DNA of 51,112 nt from SZUA-370 sp034003955 (GCA_034003955.1 JAVEXO010000017.1:1-51112), one strand, 5' to 3'; numbered from the stretch's first letter, positions 1 to 8,352 are shown. Numbers and translations are program-made. Notes: generated from the sequence alone by a model not told the origin.

Positions 1-1
1 A

Positions 2-112
2 GAGGATTATTTATATGCATACGACATTTCAGGCTTTGTGAAAAGAGCCTTGGCTGTAGTGGATGAACTAAAGGATTGGATCCCGAGCAAAGAAATTACA
101 GATGCCACATAG
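2..112 (+). CDS. 3' end of an unrecognised ORF, cut by the window edge
   Basis: An open frame runs from the window edge and stops at a TAG at 110-112, giving about 36 residues ending in PSKEITDAT. It has alternating hydrophobic and acidic residues and no motif I recognise. The same frame stays open after the TAG up to 388, so this and the next feature may be one gene broken by a nonsense mutation. The composition is AT-rich, as in the next two genes and unlike the rest of the window, which suggests acquired DNA. No function is proposed. Confidence 0.4.
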   Translation, partial: EDYLYAYDISGFVKRALAVVDELKDWIPSKEITDAT

Positions 113-115
113 GAT

Positions 116-388
116 TTGGTATATCTACCATTAGGCATTGTGGATGTTAATCCAATAACGAAAATAAGAACAATTGGTCCTAATCAACCGATATTAAAAG
201 TAGAAAAGACTTGGCAAGAGACGCTTGAATATATAAAAATGTTAAATAGCAAGCAATTCATCCTAAGTCACATTGAAGAGCCTGATGGCATCACCTATGA
301 AGTAGGCGTAAATTTGGGCGAATATTGTTCTAGCATCACTGGCAAAGATATAAGACTTGCATTTGACATGATGGAATGTGAAATTTAG
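116..388 (+). CDS. hypothetical protein, possibly the downstream half of an interrupted gene
   Basis: This 90-residue ORF begins at a TTG one codon after the TAG of the preceding fragment, in the same frame. An AGGA at 111-114 is too close to the TTG to be a convincing ribosome binding site. The product looks globular and soluble (for example SHIEEPDGITYEV and VNLGEYCSS), with no signal peptide or membrane segment and no recognised family. It lies 43 bases upstream of a CPBP protease gene. Either it is the C-terminal part of a pseudogene that began before the window, or a small coupled gene such as an immunity-type protein. The sequence alone does not decide. Confidence 0.45.
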   Translation: MVYLPLGIVDVNPITKIRTIGPNQPILKVEKTWQETLEYIKMLNSKQFILSHIEEPDGITYEVGVNLGEYCSSITGKDIRLAFDMMECEI

Positions 389-431
389 CCATAGGTTCAA
401 TCAGAGTGTGGATTAAACAGGGGATATTCAT

Positions 432-1238
432 TTGAAACAATTCATAGAAAAGCATCAACTAGTACTTTTTTTTACCTTCTCAGCTATCCTGGGCTATGCC
501 CCTTGGCTAATCACCGGTGAACCCACATGGTTTATCTATGGAATGCCCATCGCTGGAATTACTATAACTTTTATAACAAAAGGCATGCCAGGTATTAAAG
601 AACAATTTAAATCTGCGGTAAACATAAAGGCTTCAATACTAGAATGTTTAAAAATAGTTTTCCTTCTTGTCTCTATAAATACTTTAACATTGATAGTATC
701 GTATTTTCTCTTTAATGATATTCCCAGCTTTGCCATGCTTAGAACCGAGCCCTTATTAGTACCATTGTTTTTACTGGCAGTATTATTAGGTGGCCCAATA
801 GTAGAAGAAGTATTTGGACTTCGAGGCTATGCCTTGCCTGTATTATTAAAAACAAAATCACCGTTAACAAGCTCTATAGTTGTTGGCACTTTTTTTGGGG
901 CTTGGCATTTAGTCGAATTTTTTAGGCCCGGATCGACACAATATGCAATAGGACTAGGGTATTACCCCCTTTTTATTATTGCTGAAATTGCTTCGTCAAT
1001 TTTAATGACATATTTTTATATCAAGAACAAGAACAACCTTTTTTTAGCAGGCGTATTCTTCCATTGGATGATGAATATATTCGCTGTCTTATTCCAGACT
1101 GATGTAACTTTTAGCGGCATTGAAAATGCCCCAAAAATGAATACACATTATTTTGTTATTTATAGCGTAATTCTATCTTTAACATCTATCTATGTAGTGG
1201 TAAATAAAAAAATGTATTTGCCTGTGGCTCAAACCTGA
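432..1238 (+). CDS. CPBP family intramembrane metalloprotease (CAAX protease / Abi type)
   Basis: This is a 268-residue polytopic membrane protein. The CPBP glutamate motif is present as VEEVFGLRGY near residues 125-134, followed by the second motif GAWHLVEF near 156-163 and a late histidine in FFHWMMN near 211-217, which together supply the expected metal-binding Glu and His residues. These enzymes cleave substrates within the membrane; bacterial members act in prenyl-protein processing, bacteriocin self-immunity or signalling. The start is TTG at 432, preceded by an AGGGGA-type ribosome binding site at about 419-424. The gene is AT-rich and stands alone, converging tail to tail with the permease island only 4 bases away. 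Family assignment is firm; the substrate is unknown. Confidence 0.88.
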   Translation: MKQFIEKHQLVLFFTFSAILGYAPWLITGEPTWFIYGMPIAGITITFITKGMPGIKEQFKSAVNIKASILECLKIVFLLVSINTLTLIVSYFLFNDIPSFAMLRTEPLLVPLFLLAVLLGGPIVEEVFGLRGYALPVLLKTKSPLTSSIVVGTFFGAWHLVEFFRPGSTQYAIGLGYYPLFIIAEIASSILMTYFYIKNKNNLFLAGVFFHWMMNIFAVLFQTDVTFSGIENAPKMNTHYFVIYSVILSLTSIYVVVNKKMYLPVAQT

Positions 1239-1242
1239 CAGC

Positions 1243-2427
1243 TCAGAGCATAGCGCCAAAGCCCATACCAGCAATCGTAGAGAGGGCAACAACGAGCCCC
1301 ACGTATGTAAGGGTCTTCTTCCAGCCTAGTTCACCACCAATAACAAGAATCGATGGCAATGACAGACTCGGCCCTGCCAACAGTAAAGCCAAGGCTGGCC
1401 CCTGACCCATGCCGGCTCCGAGCAAGCCCTGGATTATAGGAATCTCGGTGAGGGTGGCAAAGTACATCAGCGCGCCAGAGAGGGCGGCGAAGAAGTTGGC
1501 GAACAGTGAATTGCCCCCTAAGAGACCCGCTATCCAGGCACTTGGTATGAGTGCGTCATGGCCAGGCCTACCCAAGAGGAAGCCGGCTACTAGAACACCA
1601 CCGAACAGGAGCGGCAATATCTGCAAGGAGAAGTCGCGCGTTGCTACAACCCAGGCTATCCGTTCATCCTTATTAAACCAGCGAATGATGGCATAGATAA
1701 GAACGAAGGCGAAGCCTAGGCTTATAAACCATTTAGCGCCGTAGATAGCATCCCATAGGGGGCTACCACCAGAAGAACTTGCCCAATTAACAAAAACGAG
1801 TATTCCCACCATACTGAACATATAGACAATCATCTTGCCCAGGCTTCGCCTTGGCTCCTCGTCAGGCGAGGCAAAGAGCCGTGCATCTGCGGCTCGCTTG
1901 GCATCATCCTTTCTAAAGATAAAAGCCATGACAAGACCGATGACGATGGAGAAGACGACGGCACCTACAGCCCTAGCGATGCCGAGCCTCCAGCCAAAGA
2001 CCTTGGCCGACAAGACTATGGCCAGAATATTGATAGCGGGTCCCGAGTACAGGAAGGCTACGGCAGGCCCAAGCCCCGCACCCTTCTTATAAATACCCTT
2101 GAAGATTGGAAGCACCGTGCATGAACAGACAGCCAGGATTGCACCGGATACCGAGGCCACGCCATAGGCGGTGAAGCGCTTTGCATCCGGCCCGAGGTAG
2201 CGCATGACAGACTGCTGGTTAAGAAACACGGTGATGGCTCCGGCTATGAACATGGCCGGTACCAGACAGAGAAGCACATGTTGCCGGGCGTACTCACCCA
2301 GCAGGAGGAAGGCCTCGCTCGTCGCACCCAGCACCCGAGACGCACCCCAGGGGATGAAGTAGGCTGCCAGGAAGACGCCAAAGACCATGAGCAGTTTTTT
2401 ATTCGATGACATCTCTTTGCCGCTCAT
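1243..2427 (-). CDS. full-length ArsP/DUF318-type permease
   Basis: This is a 394-residue membrane protein with about ten predicted helices and a charged cytoplasmic loop near residues 175-195. The signature is AVCSCTVLP near residues 99-107 followed by KKGAGLGPAVAFLYSGPAIN, the Cys-Ser-Cys permease motif of the DUF318 (YraQ/ArsP) family. Family members export organoarsenicals or other soft metal(loid)s through the cysteine pair. It is the last gene of a four-gene leftward operon with a thioredoxin-like protein and two half-size permeases, under a divergent ArsR-type regulator. A GGAGG sits about 10 bases upstream of the ATG. The family is secure; the exact ion or organic substrate is inferred only from context. 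Confidence 0.88.
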   Translation of the reverse strand: MSGKEMSSNKKLLMVFGVFLAAYFIPWGASRVLGATSEAFLLLGEYARQHVLLCLVPAMFIAGAITVFLNQQSVMRYLGPDAKRFTAYGVASVSGAILAVCSCTVLPIFKGIYKKGAGLGPAVAFLYSGPAINILAIVLSAKVFGWRLGIARAVGAVVFSIVIGLVMAFIFRKDDAKRAADARLFASPDEEPRRSLGKMIVYMFSMVGILVFVNWASSSGGSPLWDAIYGAKWFISLGFAFVLIYAIIRWFNKDERIAWVVATRDFSLQILPLLFGGVLVAGFLLGRPGHDALIPSAWIAGLLGGNSLFANFFAALSGALMYFATLTEIPIIQGLLGAGMGQGPALALLLAGPSLSLPSILVIGGELGWKKTLTYVGLVVALSTIAGMGFGAML

Positions 2428-2460
2428 TATGGGACCGCCTCCTTAATAGGCGTCAAGGCA

Positions 2461-2712
2461 TCAGAGTGCATGAAATTTGCCTCCGTCAATGAAGGGCTTT
2501 ATCTGGTCCTTGCTAAGCACTTTGCCTGAGCTCTTTACAACACCATCTATGGCCAGGGCCGGGGTCATCATAACGCCCATCTCCAGGATGGTATCGGGAT
2601 CACTCACCTTCTCTACTTCGGCCTCTATGCCGAGTTCCTCAATTGCATCACGGGCGTGCTGTTCCAAAAGCTTACACTTTGGGCAACCCGATCCAAGAAT
2701 CTGCACCTTCAT
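2461..2712 (-). CDS. redox-active disulfide (thioredoxin-like) protein
   Basis: This 83-residue protein begins MKVQILGSGCPKCKLL, with the CxxC active site at residues 10-13, and has the cis-proline region MMTPALAIDG near residues 48-57. It matches the small thioredoxin-fold proteins of the redox-active disulfide protein 2 (MTH895-like) family, which often accompany DUF318 permeases. It may reduce or hand over a thiol-bound metal(loid) to the permeases on either side. A GGAGG lies 5 bases before the ATG. It is 33 bases upstream of the full permease in the same operon. Family is well supported; the partner role is inference. Confidence 0.88.
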   Translation of the reverse strand: MKVQILGSGCPKCKLLEQHARDAIEELGIEAEVEKVSDPDTILEMGVMMTPALAIDGVVKSSGKVLSKDQIKPFIDGGKFHAL

Positions 2713-2748
2713 ATAGCCTCCACGCTATGAGAATTGAAAAACATTAGA

Positions 2749-3285
2749 TCAATCAATGGTTGACGCCACTGCGTAGAGACGTTCAACTTCCGCCTTGGGT
2801 AGCGTCGCCTTTATGGCAAACGCTATTATCACAATACCGACGATGTCTATGGCTAGACGGGACAAGGCGAAGCGTGGCCCAAGGGCGGCTATCTCAAAAA
2901 GGATCATAGGGATCTTTGTCGTAGACCACGCACCTATGAATACAAGAATATTCATGAGGCTCGCGCCCTTCTTCATCAAGGTGGCGGCGAAAGGAAAGGC
3001 GCCGTACAAGGGACCAGCCGCGAATGATCCCAGGAGAAAGGCAATGAGTGGCCCTTTTATACCGGCTCCGCTGCCCATGTACTTAATCATCTGCTGCCTG
3101 GGAACCCAGACGTCCAACAAACCTAAGAGGATAAAAATGGGCGGGATGACGAGTAGCATTGTCTTGGCCTGGAAAGCCGCTGCTGCAATCGCAGCAGTTC
3201 TCCATACCGGGAATACCAGAAGAAAGGCGACGAAGAGGATTGAAGCGATAAGAACGCCTATATAGCGAGTCATAATCTTTTTCAT
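2749..3285 (-). CDS. half-size DUF318-like permease, second half
   Basis: This membrane protein has about 178 residues and five or so helices. It has the glycine-rich segment AAGPLYGAFPFAATLMKKGA and then IGAWSTTKIPMILFE, which resembles the C-terminal half of an ArsP/DUF318 permease without a CSC motif. The chosen start is the ATG at 3285, which overlaps the stop of the preceding half-permease as ATGA; a longer ATG start at 3300 is possible. With its neighbour it probably forms a heterodimer equal to one full permease. Naming it as half of a split transporter is inference from length, pairing and motif placement. Confidence 0.78.
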   Translation of the reverse strand: MKKIMTRYIGVLIASILFVAFLLVFPVWRTAAIAAAAFQAKTMLLVIPPIFILLGLLDVWVPRQQMIKYMGSGAGIKGPLIAFLLGSFAAGPLYGAFPFAATLMKKGASLMNILVFIGAWSTTKIPMILFEIAALGPRFALSRLAIDIVGIVIIAFAIKATLPKAEVERLYAVASTID

Positions 3286-3764
3286 AAGGCTACCACCCAT
3301 CCCACGAACACGGCGGCCACTAAAGAGAAGGCGAATGCCAAGCCATTTCGGGTGAATGCAGCCCGCCTACCGAAGTACTTAATCTCCAAGGGCAGGGTAA
3401 CGACGCCAACCATCATCAGGCTGGAGACGAAGGCTGCTATCTGGGTGACTCCTGCGCCTCCGGCCAGGAGAGCCGCGGCTGCTGGAAAGGCTACAAAACC
3501 AGGGATGAGCGTTGCTGAGCCCACTATTGCGGCTCCCATGACACCCAGGAACCCAGAGCTGGAACCCATGAACCTGGATATTAACTCGGTATTCAAGACA
3601 GCCAGGGTGACGGATACAAAGAGAAGGATGACTATGAATTGTGGCAGAATGCCTTCGAGAGACTTGAGTGCCTTCTTGATAGCCATCACTGTCTTCCTCT
3701 TATCCTTGAACAAGGAAACCATGAGCGCCGCGCAGGCGACAACATAGATTAGGATCGTATCCAT
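3282..3764 (-). CDS. half-size DUF318-like permease, first half
   Basis: This membrane protein has about 160 residues and begins MDTILIYVVACAALM. It has a motif-like segment ATLIPGFVAFPAAAALLAGGAG and then SSLMMVGVVTLPLEIKYFG. It is the first gene of the leftward efflux operon. The ATG at 3764 is preceded by AGAGGTG at a good distance, so I prefer it to the longer reading that would run into the divergent regulator. Its stop overlaps the next gene's ATG, as expected for proteins made in equal amounts. A strong promoter (TTGACA, 17 bases, CATAAT) lies upstream. Confidence 0.78.
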   Translation of the reverse strand: MDTILIYVVACAALMVSLFKDKRKTVMAIKKALKSLEGILPQFIVILLFVSVTLAVLNTELISRFMGSSSGFLGVMGAAIVGSATLIPGFVAFPAAAALLAGGAGVTQIAAFVSSLMMVGVVTLPLEIKYFGRRAAFTRNGLAFAFSLVAAVFVGWVVAL

Positions 3765-3782
3765 CAACACCTCTTGTTTCAA

Positions 3783-3811
3783 ATTATGGAAACTTTGCAG
3801 CAAATTGTCAA
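3783..3811 (-). promoter_or_regulatory. sigma-70 promoter of the permease operon
   Basis: Read on the minus strand, TTGACA (complement of 3806-3811) and CATAAT (complement of 3783-3788) are separated by exactly 17 bases. They lie 19 to 47 bases upstream of the ATG of the first half-permease. The -35 is perfect and the -10 matches 4 of 6. Confidence 0.7.
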
Positions 3812-3819
3812 GACGCATA

Positions 3820-3851
3820 TTGACATTTGTTTCCAAACATTGCAACAATAT
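3820..3851 (+). promoter_or_regulatory. arsR-type promoter with overlapping inverted repeat (candidate operator)
   Basis: A perfect TTGACA at 3820-3825 faces the regulator gene. The best -10 candidate, CAATAT at 3846-3851, has a long 20-base spacer. Between them is TGTTTCCAAACA (3829-3840), a 5-bp inverted repeat around CC, and ATATTG and CAATAT at 3818-3823 and 3846-3851 form an outer pair. Long spacers with dyads between -35 and -10 are common in metalloregulated promoters. The operator role is inferred. Confidence 0.5.
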
Positions 3852-3855
3852 ACCT

Positions 3856-4191
3856 ATGAATGACCAGACACAACGCCGCTACGAGCTACGGGTGGAAATG
3901 TTCAAGGCCCTTGCACACCCCATGAGGATATACATGCTCGACAAACTCAAGGAGCGACCCTGGTGTGTCTGCAAACTTGCTGTAGAAGTGGGCATAGACA
4001 AGTCGGTAGCCTCCAAGCATCTATCCCAGCTCAAGGCTGCTGGGCTCATAGACGATGTAAAGAAGGGAACCCTCGTCCAGTATCATCTCGTCGCCCCCTG
4101 TGTCCTGGAACTGGCGGCCTGCGCCGAAGGTGCAATACTTGAAAACAGAAGGAAACGACTGGACGTAGGCGCGGAGTCTCCACCCGCTTGA
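3856..4191 (+). CDS. ArsR/SmtB-family metalloregulatory repressor
   Basis: This 111-residue winged-helix protein has the family core FKALAHPMRIYMLDKL near residues 15-30 and the recognition-helix region DKSVASKHLSQLKAAGLI near 50-67. PWCVCKLA near residues 35-42 places a CxC pair where ArsR repressors bind As(III) (ELCVCDL in classical ArsR), and CVLELAACAEG adds C-terminal cysteines. It is divergent from the permease operon and probably represses it until metal(loid) binds. The ATG at 3856 has no Shine-Dalgarno and lies only 4 bases past a -10-like hexamer, so the mRNA may be leaderless. Inducer identity is inference. Confidence 0.9.
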   Translation: MNDQTQRRYELRVEMFKALAHPMRIYMLDKLKERPWCVCKLAVEVGIDKSVASKHLSQLKAAGLIDDVKKGTLVQYHLVAPCVLELAACAEGAILENRRKRLDVGAESPPA

Positions 4192-4196
4192 TTCGT

Positions 4197-5177
4197 CTAG
4201 ACCAGGCCATAAAACAGCGGTACAAGCACAGGTACGAGGAGCGAAAGCAGGGCTCCGCTGGTAAAGCTTACCGGCACCGATTCAGGCCCTACACATTGTT
4301 CTATCAATGGTAAGGTAACATCCATCGCTGTCGCTCCAGCGATGCCAATGGCTATGTATGGCCGTCTTGTTGTCGCGAAGAGTGGAATAAGAATGAAGGC
4401 CAGGGATTCACGCGCCATGTTGGCCAGGAAGGCGGCCGAACCGAGGGCGGCGTCTCCGAGGTCTGATATGATGACACCCGATAGCGTGTACCAGCCGAAG
4501 CCGGCCGAAAGCGCAAGACCCTTACCCACCGAAAGCTTAAAGACAAAGGCGACGAGCAAGCCTCCTGCGAGCGTACCTACGAGTGTAGCCGTAGGCACCA
4601 GCACCGTGTCTATTCGTACAAAGGCCGAGCGTAGCGATAATCCCGATTGGGCAAACTGAAGGCCTATCATGAAGAGCAAGGCGTTGAGGACCCAGCCTGT
4701 AACAAGACCATAATCGAAGGCTGCCCCAGGCGCCACCACTCCCACTACAAACCCCACTATGACGACGGCAAGCAGTATGGCCGGCCCCGCAAAGTGACCT
4801 CTGCCCAGAGCCTTGGCACCATGCTCAATGGTCAAATCATCCACCCTAGCTGCGCTCGCCACGGCATCTTGTTCCTTAGCACCAAGCCTCCGCGCATGAA
4901 AAACATCGAGCAGGGCATAGGCTATCCATAGAGCCAGTATGGTGCCAGCAAGGGAAGCCATGGCAGTGCCTAAACCCAGAAGCCCTATCTCGCCCAGACG
5001 CGAGCGGAGCTCCCGTTCGTTGCCAAGCCTGAAACCCATGACAAACAACAGAGCCCAGAGAACCAGCTTGATGATCCTGTCCGTATACTTTGGAGGCGGT
5101 GATAGTTTGATAGCATGCAACATCGCCCCTGCCACCATGAAGCCCAAGAGCACGAGTATCTGTATGAATGAATCCAT
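4197..5177 (-). CDS. lysO: LysO-family (DUF340) lysine exporter
   Basis: This 326-residue protein has about eight membrane segments. The N-terminal region MDSFIQILVLLGFMVAGAM, the segment LLFVMGFRLGNERELRSRL near residues 47-65 and the C-terminal WYTLSGVIISDLGDAALGS match the DUF340/LysO family, whose E. coli member YbjE exports L-lysine and its toxic analogues. A cytoplasmic loop near residues 95-130 is longer than usual. The ATG at 5177 is chosen because it starts the first helix; it immediately follows the stop of the B3/B4 gene, so the two are likely co-transcribed and coupled. It converges with the ArsR gene, with 5 bases between them. Confidence 0.85.
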   Translation of the reverse strand: MDSFIQILVLLGFMVAGAMLHAIKLSPPPKYTDRIIKLVLWALLFVMGFRLGNERELRSRLGEIGLLGLGTAMASLAGTILALWIAYALLDVFHARRLGAKEQDAVASAARVDDLTIEHGAKALGRGHFAGPAILLAVVIVGFVVGVVAPGAAFDYGLVTGWVLNALLFMIGLQFAQSGLSLRSAFVRIDTVLVPTATLVGTLAGGLLVAFVFKLSVGKGLALSAGFGWYTLSGVIISDLGDAALGSAAFLANMARESLAFILIPLFATTRRPYIAIGIAGATAMDVTLPLIEQCVGPESVPVSFTSGALLSLLVPVLVPLFYGLV

Positions 5178-5178
5178 G

Positions 5179-5847
5179 TTATAGCACCAGCGAGACGAGG
5201 GTAGACGTGGCTCCACAGTAGTCGCGCAGCAGGGTCGCGAAACGCTCACCTACCAGCGATAGCGATGTAGGGGAGTAGAGCCCAAGCGGTGCGTATAGGA
5301 ATCCTGCCAGGTTCCTTGTTTCATCCTTAAGCTTACCAAGCATCGAATCCTTTACGGGATTGCCTAAAGGCGTGCCGTCTGTTGAACAGACGCAGAGGAG
5401 GCCCGAGAGGTCCATCTCCTGCCCGGAGGCGTTGAACACATAGGCCTCGCCCTGGCTGCAGATGCGTACAATTGCTCGACCACCGAATGTATCGGCATCG
5501 AGGAGGCTGATAGGCAGGCCTGTCTCCAATGAAAGAATATTATTGCAGTCGACGGGGCCGTTTATGGCCGGGAAACGCCCTTCCCTGGCCGCCTGGGCCA
5601 GGTACTCGCTGGCCGGTTTCTGGCGTCCCGCCGGCTTGAAACCACCTGCTCGGAGCATGGCCCGCACCGGTTCCTTGATAGTCATGGGTGGAAAATCCTC
5701 AGTAGCCCGACGCTGTACCAACTCATCGAGCGCCTTGACGAGAGCTTCAGGAGATGGGCCTATCGAGCATATCTCTGCCTGAACAAGGCATACGAGAGCG
5801 CCCGAAAGCCGATCATCTGCTTCCTTGGAATGGACAATAGTAGTCAT
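5179..5847 (-). CDS. free-standing B3/B4 (PheRS beta-like) tRNA-binding domain protein
   Basis: This 222-residue soluble protein resembles the B3/B4 domain of the phenylalanyl-tRNA synthetase beta chain, the domain that houses the editing site for mischarged tRNA. The supporting segments are EPVRAMLRAGGFKPAGRQKP near residues 62-81, then FPAINGPVDCNNILSLETGLP near 95-115 and the closing GERFATLLRDYCGA. The stand-alone protein lacks the rest of PheRS, so it may bind or edit tRNA or a free amino acid. It is the upstream partner of lysO, one base apart. The start could be ATG 5847 or GTG 5868; neither has a clear ribosome binding site. Family is good; activity is unknown. Confidence 0.8.
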   Translation of the reverse strand: MTTIVHSKEADDRLSGALVCLVQAEICSIGPSPEALVKALDELVQRRATEDFPPMTIKEPVRAMLRAGGFKPAGRQKPASEYLAQAAREGRFPAINGPVDCNNILSLETGLPISLLDADTFGGRAIVRICSQGEAYVFNASGQEMDLSGLLCVCSTDGTPLGNPVKDSMLGKLKDETRNLAGFLYAPLGLYSPTSLSLVGERFATLLRDYCGATSTLVSLVL

Positions 5848-6114
5848 AATTAACGTTGAACCTATCACGAAGTTGGATGACGGGCAAGATAAGGCACACG
5901 CTTTTAATCTTTAATCCTCATCCCATTCTTGATACAACAACGCTAAATCAATCCCACCATCCCTATTCCTTGCTTGACAAGGTGCTTTAAAAAACAAATA
6001 GTATCTGTTCATATTCGTATACTGATATATAAAGACTTGATTAGATCTATTCGACCATCGAGGTGACATGGTTGTGTCCAGTCCATTCAAAAAAATACAC
6101 AATTGAGGTTGAAA

Positions 6115-8352
6115 ATGAAAAAGTTACGCACCCGCATCTTTCTCCTGCTCCTGATATCAGTAATACCTGCGGTTCTGCTTTTCCAAGCATGGGGAACGTT
6201 TAGTACTTGGCGTTCCCTCAAGGACGCATCCAGCTTCTTCTTTCAACAACTGGCAGCCGATCGTGCATCCGAGCTTGGAGCCGAATTGAGCTCTTCTGCA
6301 GAATCGGTGATGCTTCTCGCCGATGCACTCGTTGAGTCACGTCGTGCCGGCCATGCAGACAGGGTATTTCCACAGGCTATCTTCAAAAGATTCCTTGAAC
6401 GCGATACTCAATGTTTCGCTATCTGGGCAAATTTTGAACCTAACGCCTGGGATGGAGCCGATGCTTCCTACGCCTCGACCGAGGGCTATGACGAGACTGG
6501 TGGTTTTTCTCCCTGGCTCTATAGAGACGAAGGAGATATTTCTACTGAAACAGTCTACTGGGGCCAGGATGACTATGAACATGACTATTATGCTGAGCCA
6601 AAACGCGTCGGCAAACCAGTCATAGTTGAACCATACCAGGACGAGGATGAATCCGGTACTCTTATGACAACCGTTTCCGTACCGCTGTTCGATCAGGACG
6701 GCAGGTTCTATGGTGTTGTAGGTATCGATATTGGGCTTGAGCAACTGAATGACCTAGTAAACGGTATAACTTCGGGAGAATCGAGCTGGGCTGCCCTCGT
6801 TTCAAGCCGTGGGACTGTGCTGGCCCATAGTGATCCATCCTATATCATGGGCTCCTTTGCCGACGCCTATGGCGAACAGAATTCCCAGGCCATACTTGCC
6901 TTGGCCGATGCAGCATCGGAGGCTATATCGGCGGCCTCCGGAGCAGGAGAAGACTGGGGAAAAACTGAAGAATCAACGGCTCAATCGAACGAGCAAACAG
7001 CCGAAGACGGATCACAGCGCTACATAGTCGCGGTTCCCGTGGATATCGCCGGGCTCGACACTTGGCGACTCGTGGTGTCAGTGCCTCATTCAGACATAAC
7101 TACCACCGCCGATACCACCGCGTTAAACCAGATACTAAGCGTCATCATACTCATAGCACTGATGCTCATCTCGTCAATCCTTGTTGCCAACACCATAACT
7201 CGACCAATAGCCTCAATGGCACGAACCTTTGGGAGGATGGCCGAAGGCGACTTCTCCGAGCGAGTTGTGTCGACGAGGCAGGACGAGATTGGTGCACTTA
7301 ACATCGCCTGCAATGCCGTTGGAGAGAGTGTCTCGTCAATAATACACTCCCTTCGAGACTCTACAGATGAGATGCAAGGCTACGCCAAATCCCTTCTTGA
7401 GGTAACGGATGTGACGGAATCTGCCGTAGAGAAGATTTCTGTCAAGATTTCACAGGTCAGAACCCTCATATCAGACGAAGACGACAGGCTCAAGCAATCC
7501 TCGTCGGCTCTAGTTAAAATCATAGAGGCGGTACGCGGTTTATCGAGCCTGGCAGACAATCAGGTAGAGGCTATCCAGAAATCGCATGGGGCTGTCGACA
7601 CACTGGTATCCAGGATAAAGGCATCGGCAGAGGCTATGGATACCATGTCTGAGTCTTTTAGGAGCCTTAATCAGGCATCGAGCGACTCCGCAGAGACTAT
7701 AGCCAGGGTTAGGGAACTATCAGAGGACACTCTCAAGAAGTCGGAGAGCCTCTCAGAGGCTAGCGACGTCATAACAAGCATAGCCGGCCAGACTAACCTC
7801 CTCGCCATGAACGCCGCCATCGAGGCTGCACATGCAGGGGAGGCTGGGAAGGGCTTTGCCGTCGTTGCAGACGAGATACGCAAGCTCGCCGAATCCACTG
7901 CAGAACGCTCAAGTGAGATAGACAGGACCCTTGCAGACATGAAGCGTACCATCAAGGTTATGAGGGATCGCTCTGGTGAGGCTGAAGCCTCATTTACCGG
8001 CATCAAGAATCTGATACTAAACGCCGGGCAACTCGAGGAGAGCATTCGTTCGGCAATGAATGACGAACAGAAGGAGAGCATACTGGTTGTCTCCGGTCTC
8101 GATACGCTCTCCTCCCTCTCTGAGCGTGTCAGCAATCAGTCTATCATGATTAGTGACGCTGGCCTTGCCATCACCGGTGATGTTAGGAGCATATCCGAGC
8201 TCAGCTCACGAATCAGCGGCATAGCTACCGAAGTGGTCTCTGAGACAGAGGGTCTAGGCTCCGTGGCTATCCAATTAAGTAAGAGTGCGGAGCGCAATAG
8301 CGAACAGGCTTCGCGAGCACGGGACAATGCCGGGCGATTCAAGGTGATGTAG
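6115..8352 (+). CDS. methyl-accepting chemotaxis protein with extracellular Cache domain
   Basis: This 745-residue chemoreceptor has a first membrane helix near residues 7-25, a periplasmic double-Cache-like sensor near 35-330 (including the GVVGIDIGLEQL segment), a second helix near 343-363 and a HAMP linker starting ITRPIASMARTF. The signalling hairpin tip QTNLLAMNAAIEAAHAGEAG lies near residue 560. The Cache domain typically binds small ligands such as amino acids or organic acids. GAGG at 6105-6108 gives a good spacing to the ATG at 6115. The acidic loop before the second helix (EDWGKTEESTAQSNEQTAE) looks like an insertion. It is monocistronic, and no sigma-28-type promoter was seen. Confidence 0.95.
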   Translation: MKKLRTRIFLLLLISVIPAVLLFQAWGTFSTWRSLKDASSFFFQQLAADRASELGAELSSSAESVMLLADALVESRRAGHADRVFPQAIFKRFLERDTQCFAIWANFEPNAWDGADASYASTEGYDETGGFSPWLYRDEGDISTETVYWGQDDYEHDYYAEPKRVGKPVIVEPYQDEDESGTLMTTVSVPLFDQDGRFYGVVGIDIGLEQLNDLVNGITSGESSWAALVSSRGTVLAHSDPSYIMGSFADAYGEQNSQAILALADAASEAISAASGAGEDWGKTEESTAQSNEQTAEDGSQRYIVAVPVDIAGLDTWRLVVSVPHSDITTTADTTALNQILSVIILIALMLISSILVANTITRPIASMARTFGRMAEGDFSERVVSTRQDEIGALNIACNAVGESVSSIIHSLRDSTDEMQGYAKSLLEVTDVTESAVEKISVKISQVRTLISDEDDRLKQSSSALVKIIEAVRGLSSLADNQVEAIQKSHGAVDTLVSRIKASAEAMDTMSESFRSLNQASSDSAETIARVRELSEDTLKKSESLSEASDVITSIAGQTNLLAMNAAIEAAHAGEAGKGFAVVADEIRKLAESTAERSSEIDRTLADMKRTIKVMRDRSGEAEASFTGIKNLILNAGQLEESIRSAMNDEQKESILVVSGLDTLSSLSERVSNQSIMISDAGLAITGDVRSISELSSRISGIATEVVSETEGLGSVAIQLSKSAERNSEQASRARDNAGRFKVM

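Noticed and set aside
5911..6102. 63-residue minus-strand ORF in the gap before the chemoreceptor gene
   Set aside because: It has no good ribosome binding site or recognisable domain and lies in a region that should hold the chemoreceptor promoter. It could be a gene remnant, but the evidence is too thin.
5869..6114. Sigma-28-type promoter for the chemoreceptor
   Set aside because: No TAAA-N15-GCCGATAA match was found. A TTGACA at 5974 has no well-spaced -10 partner.
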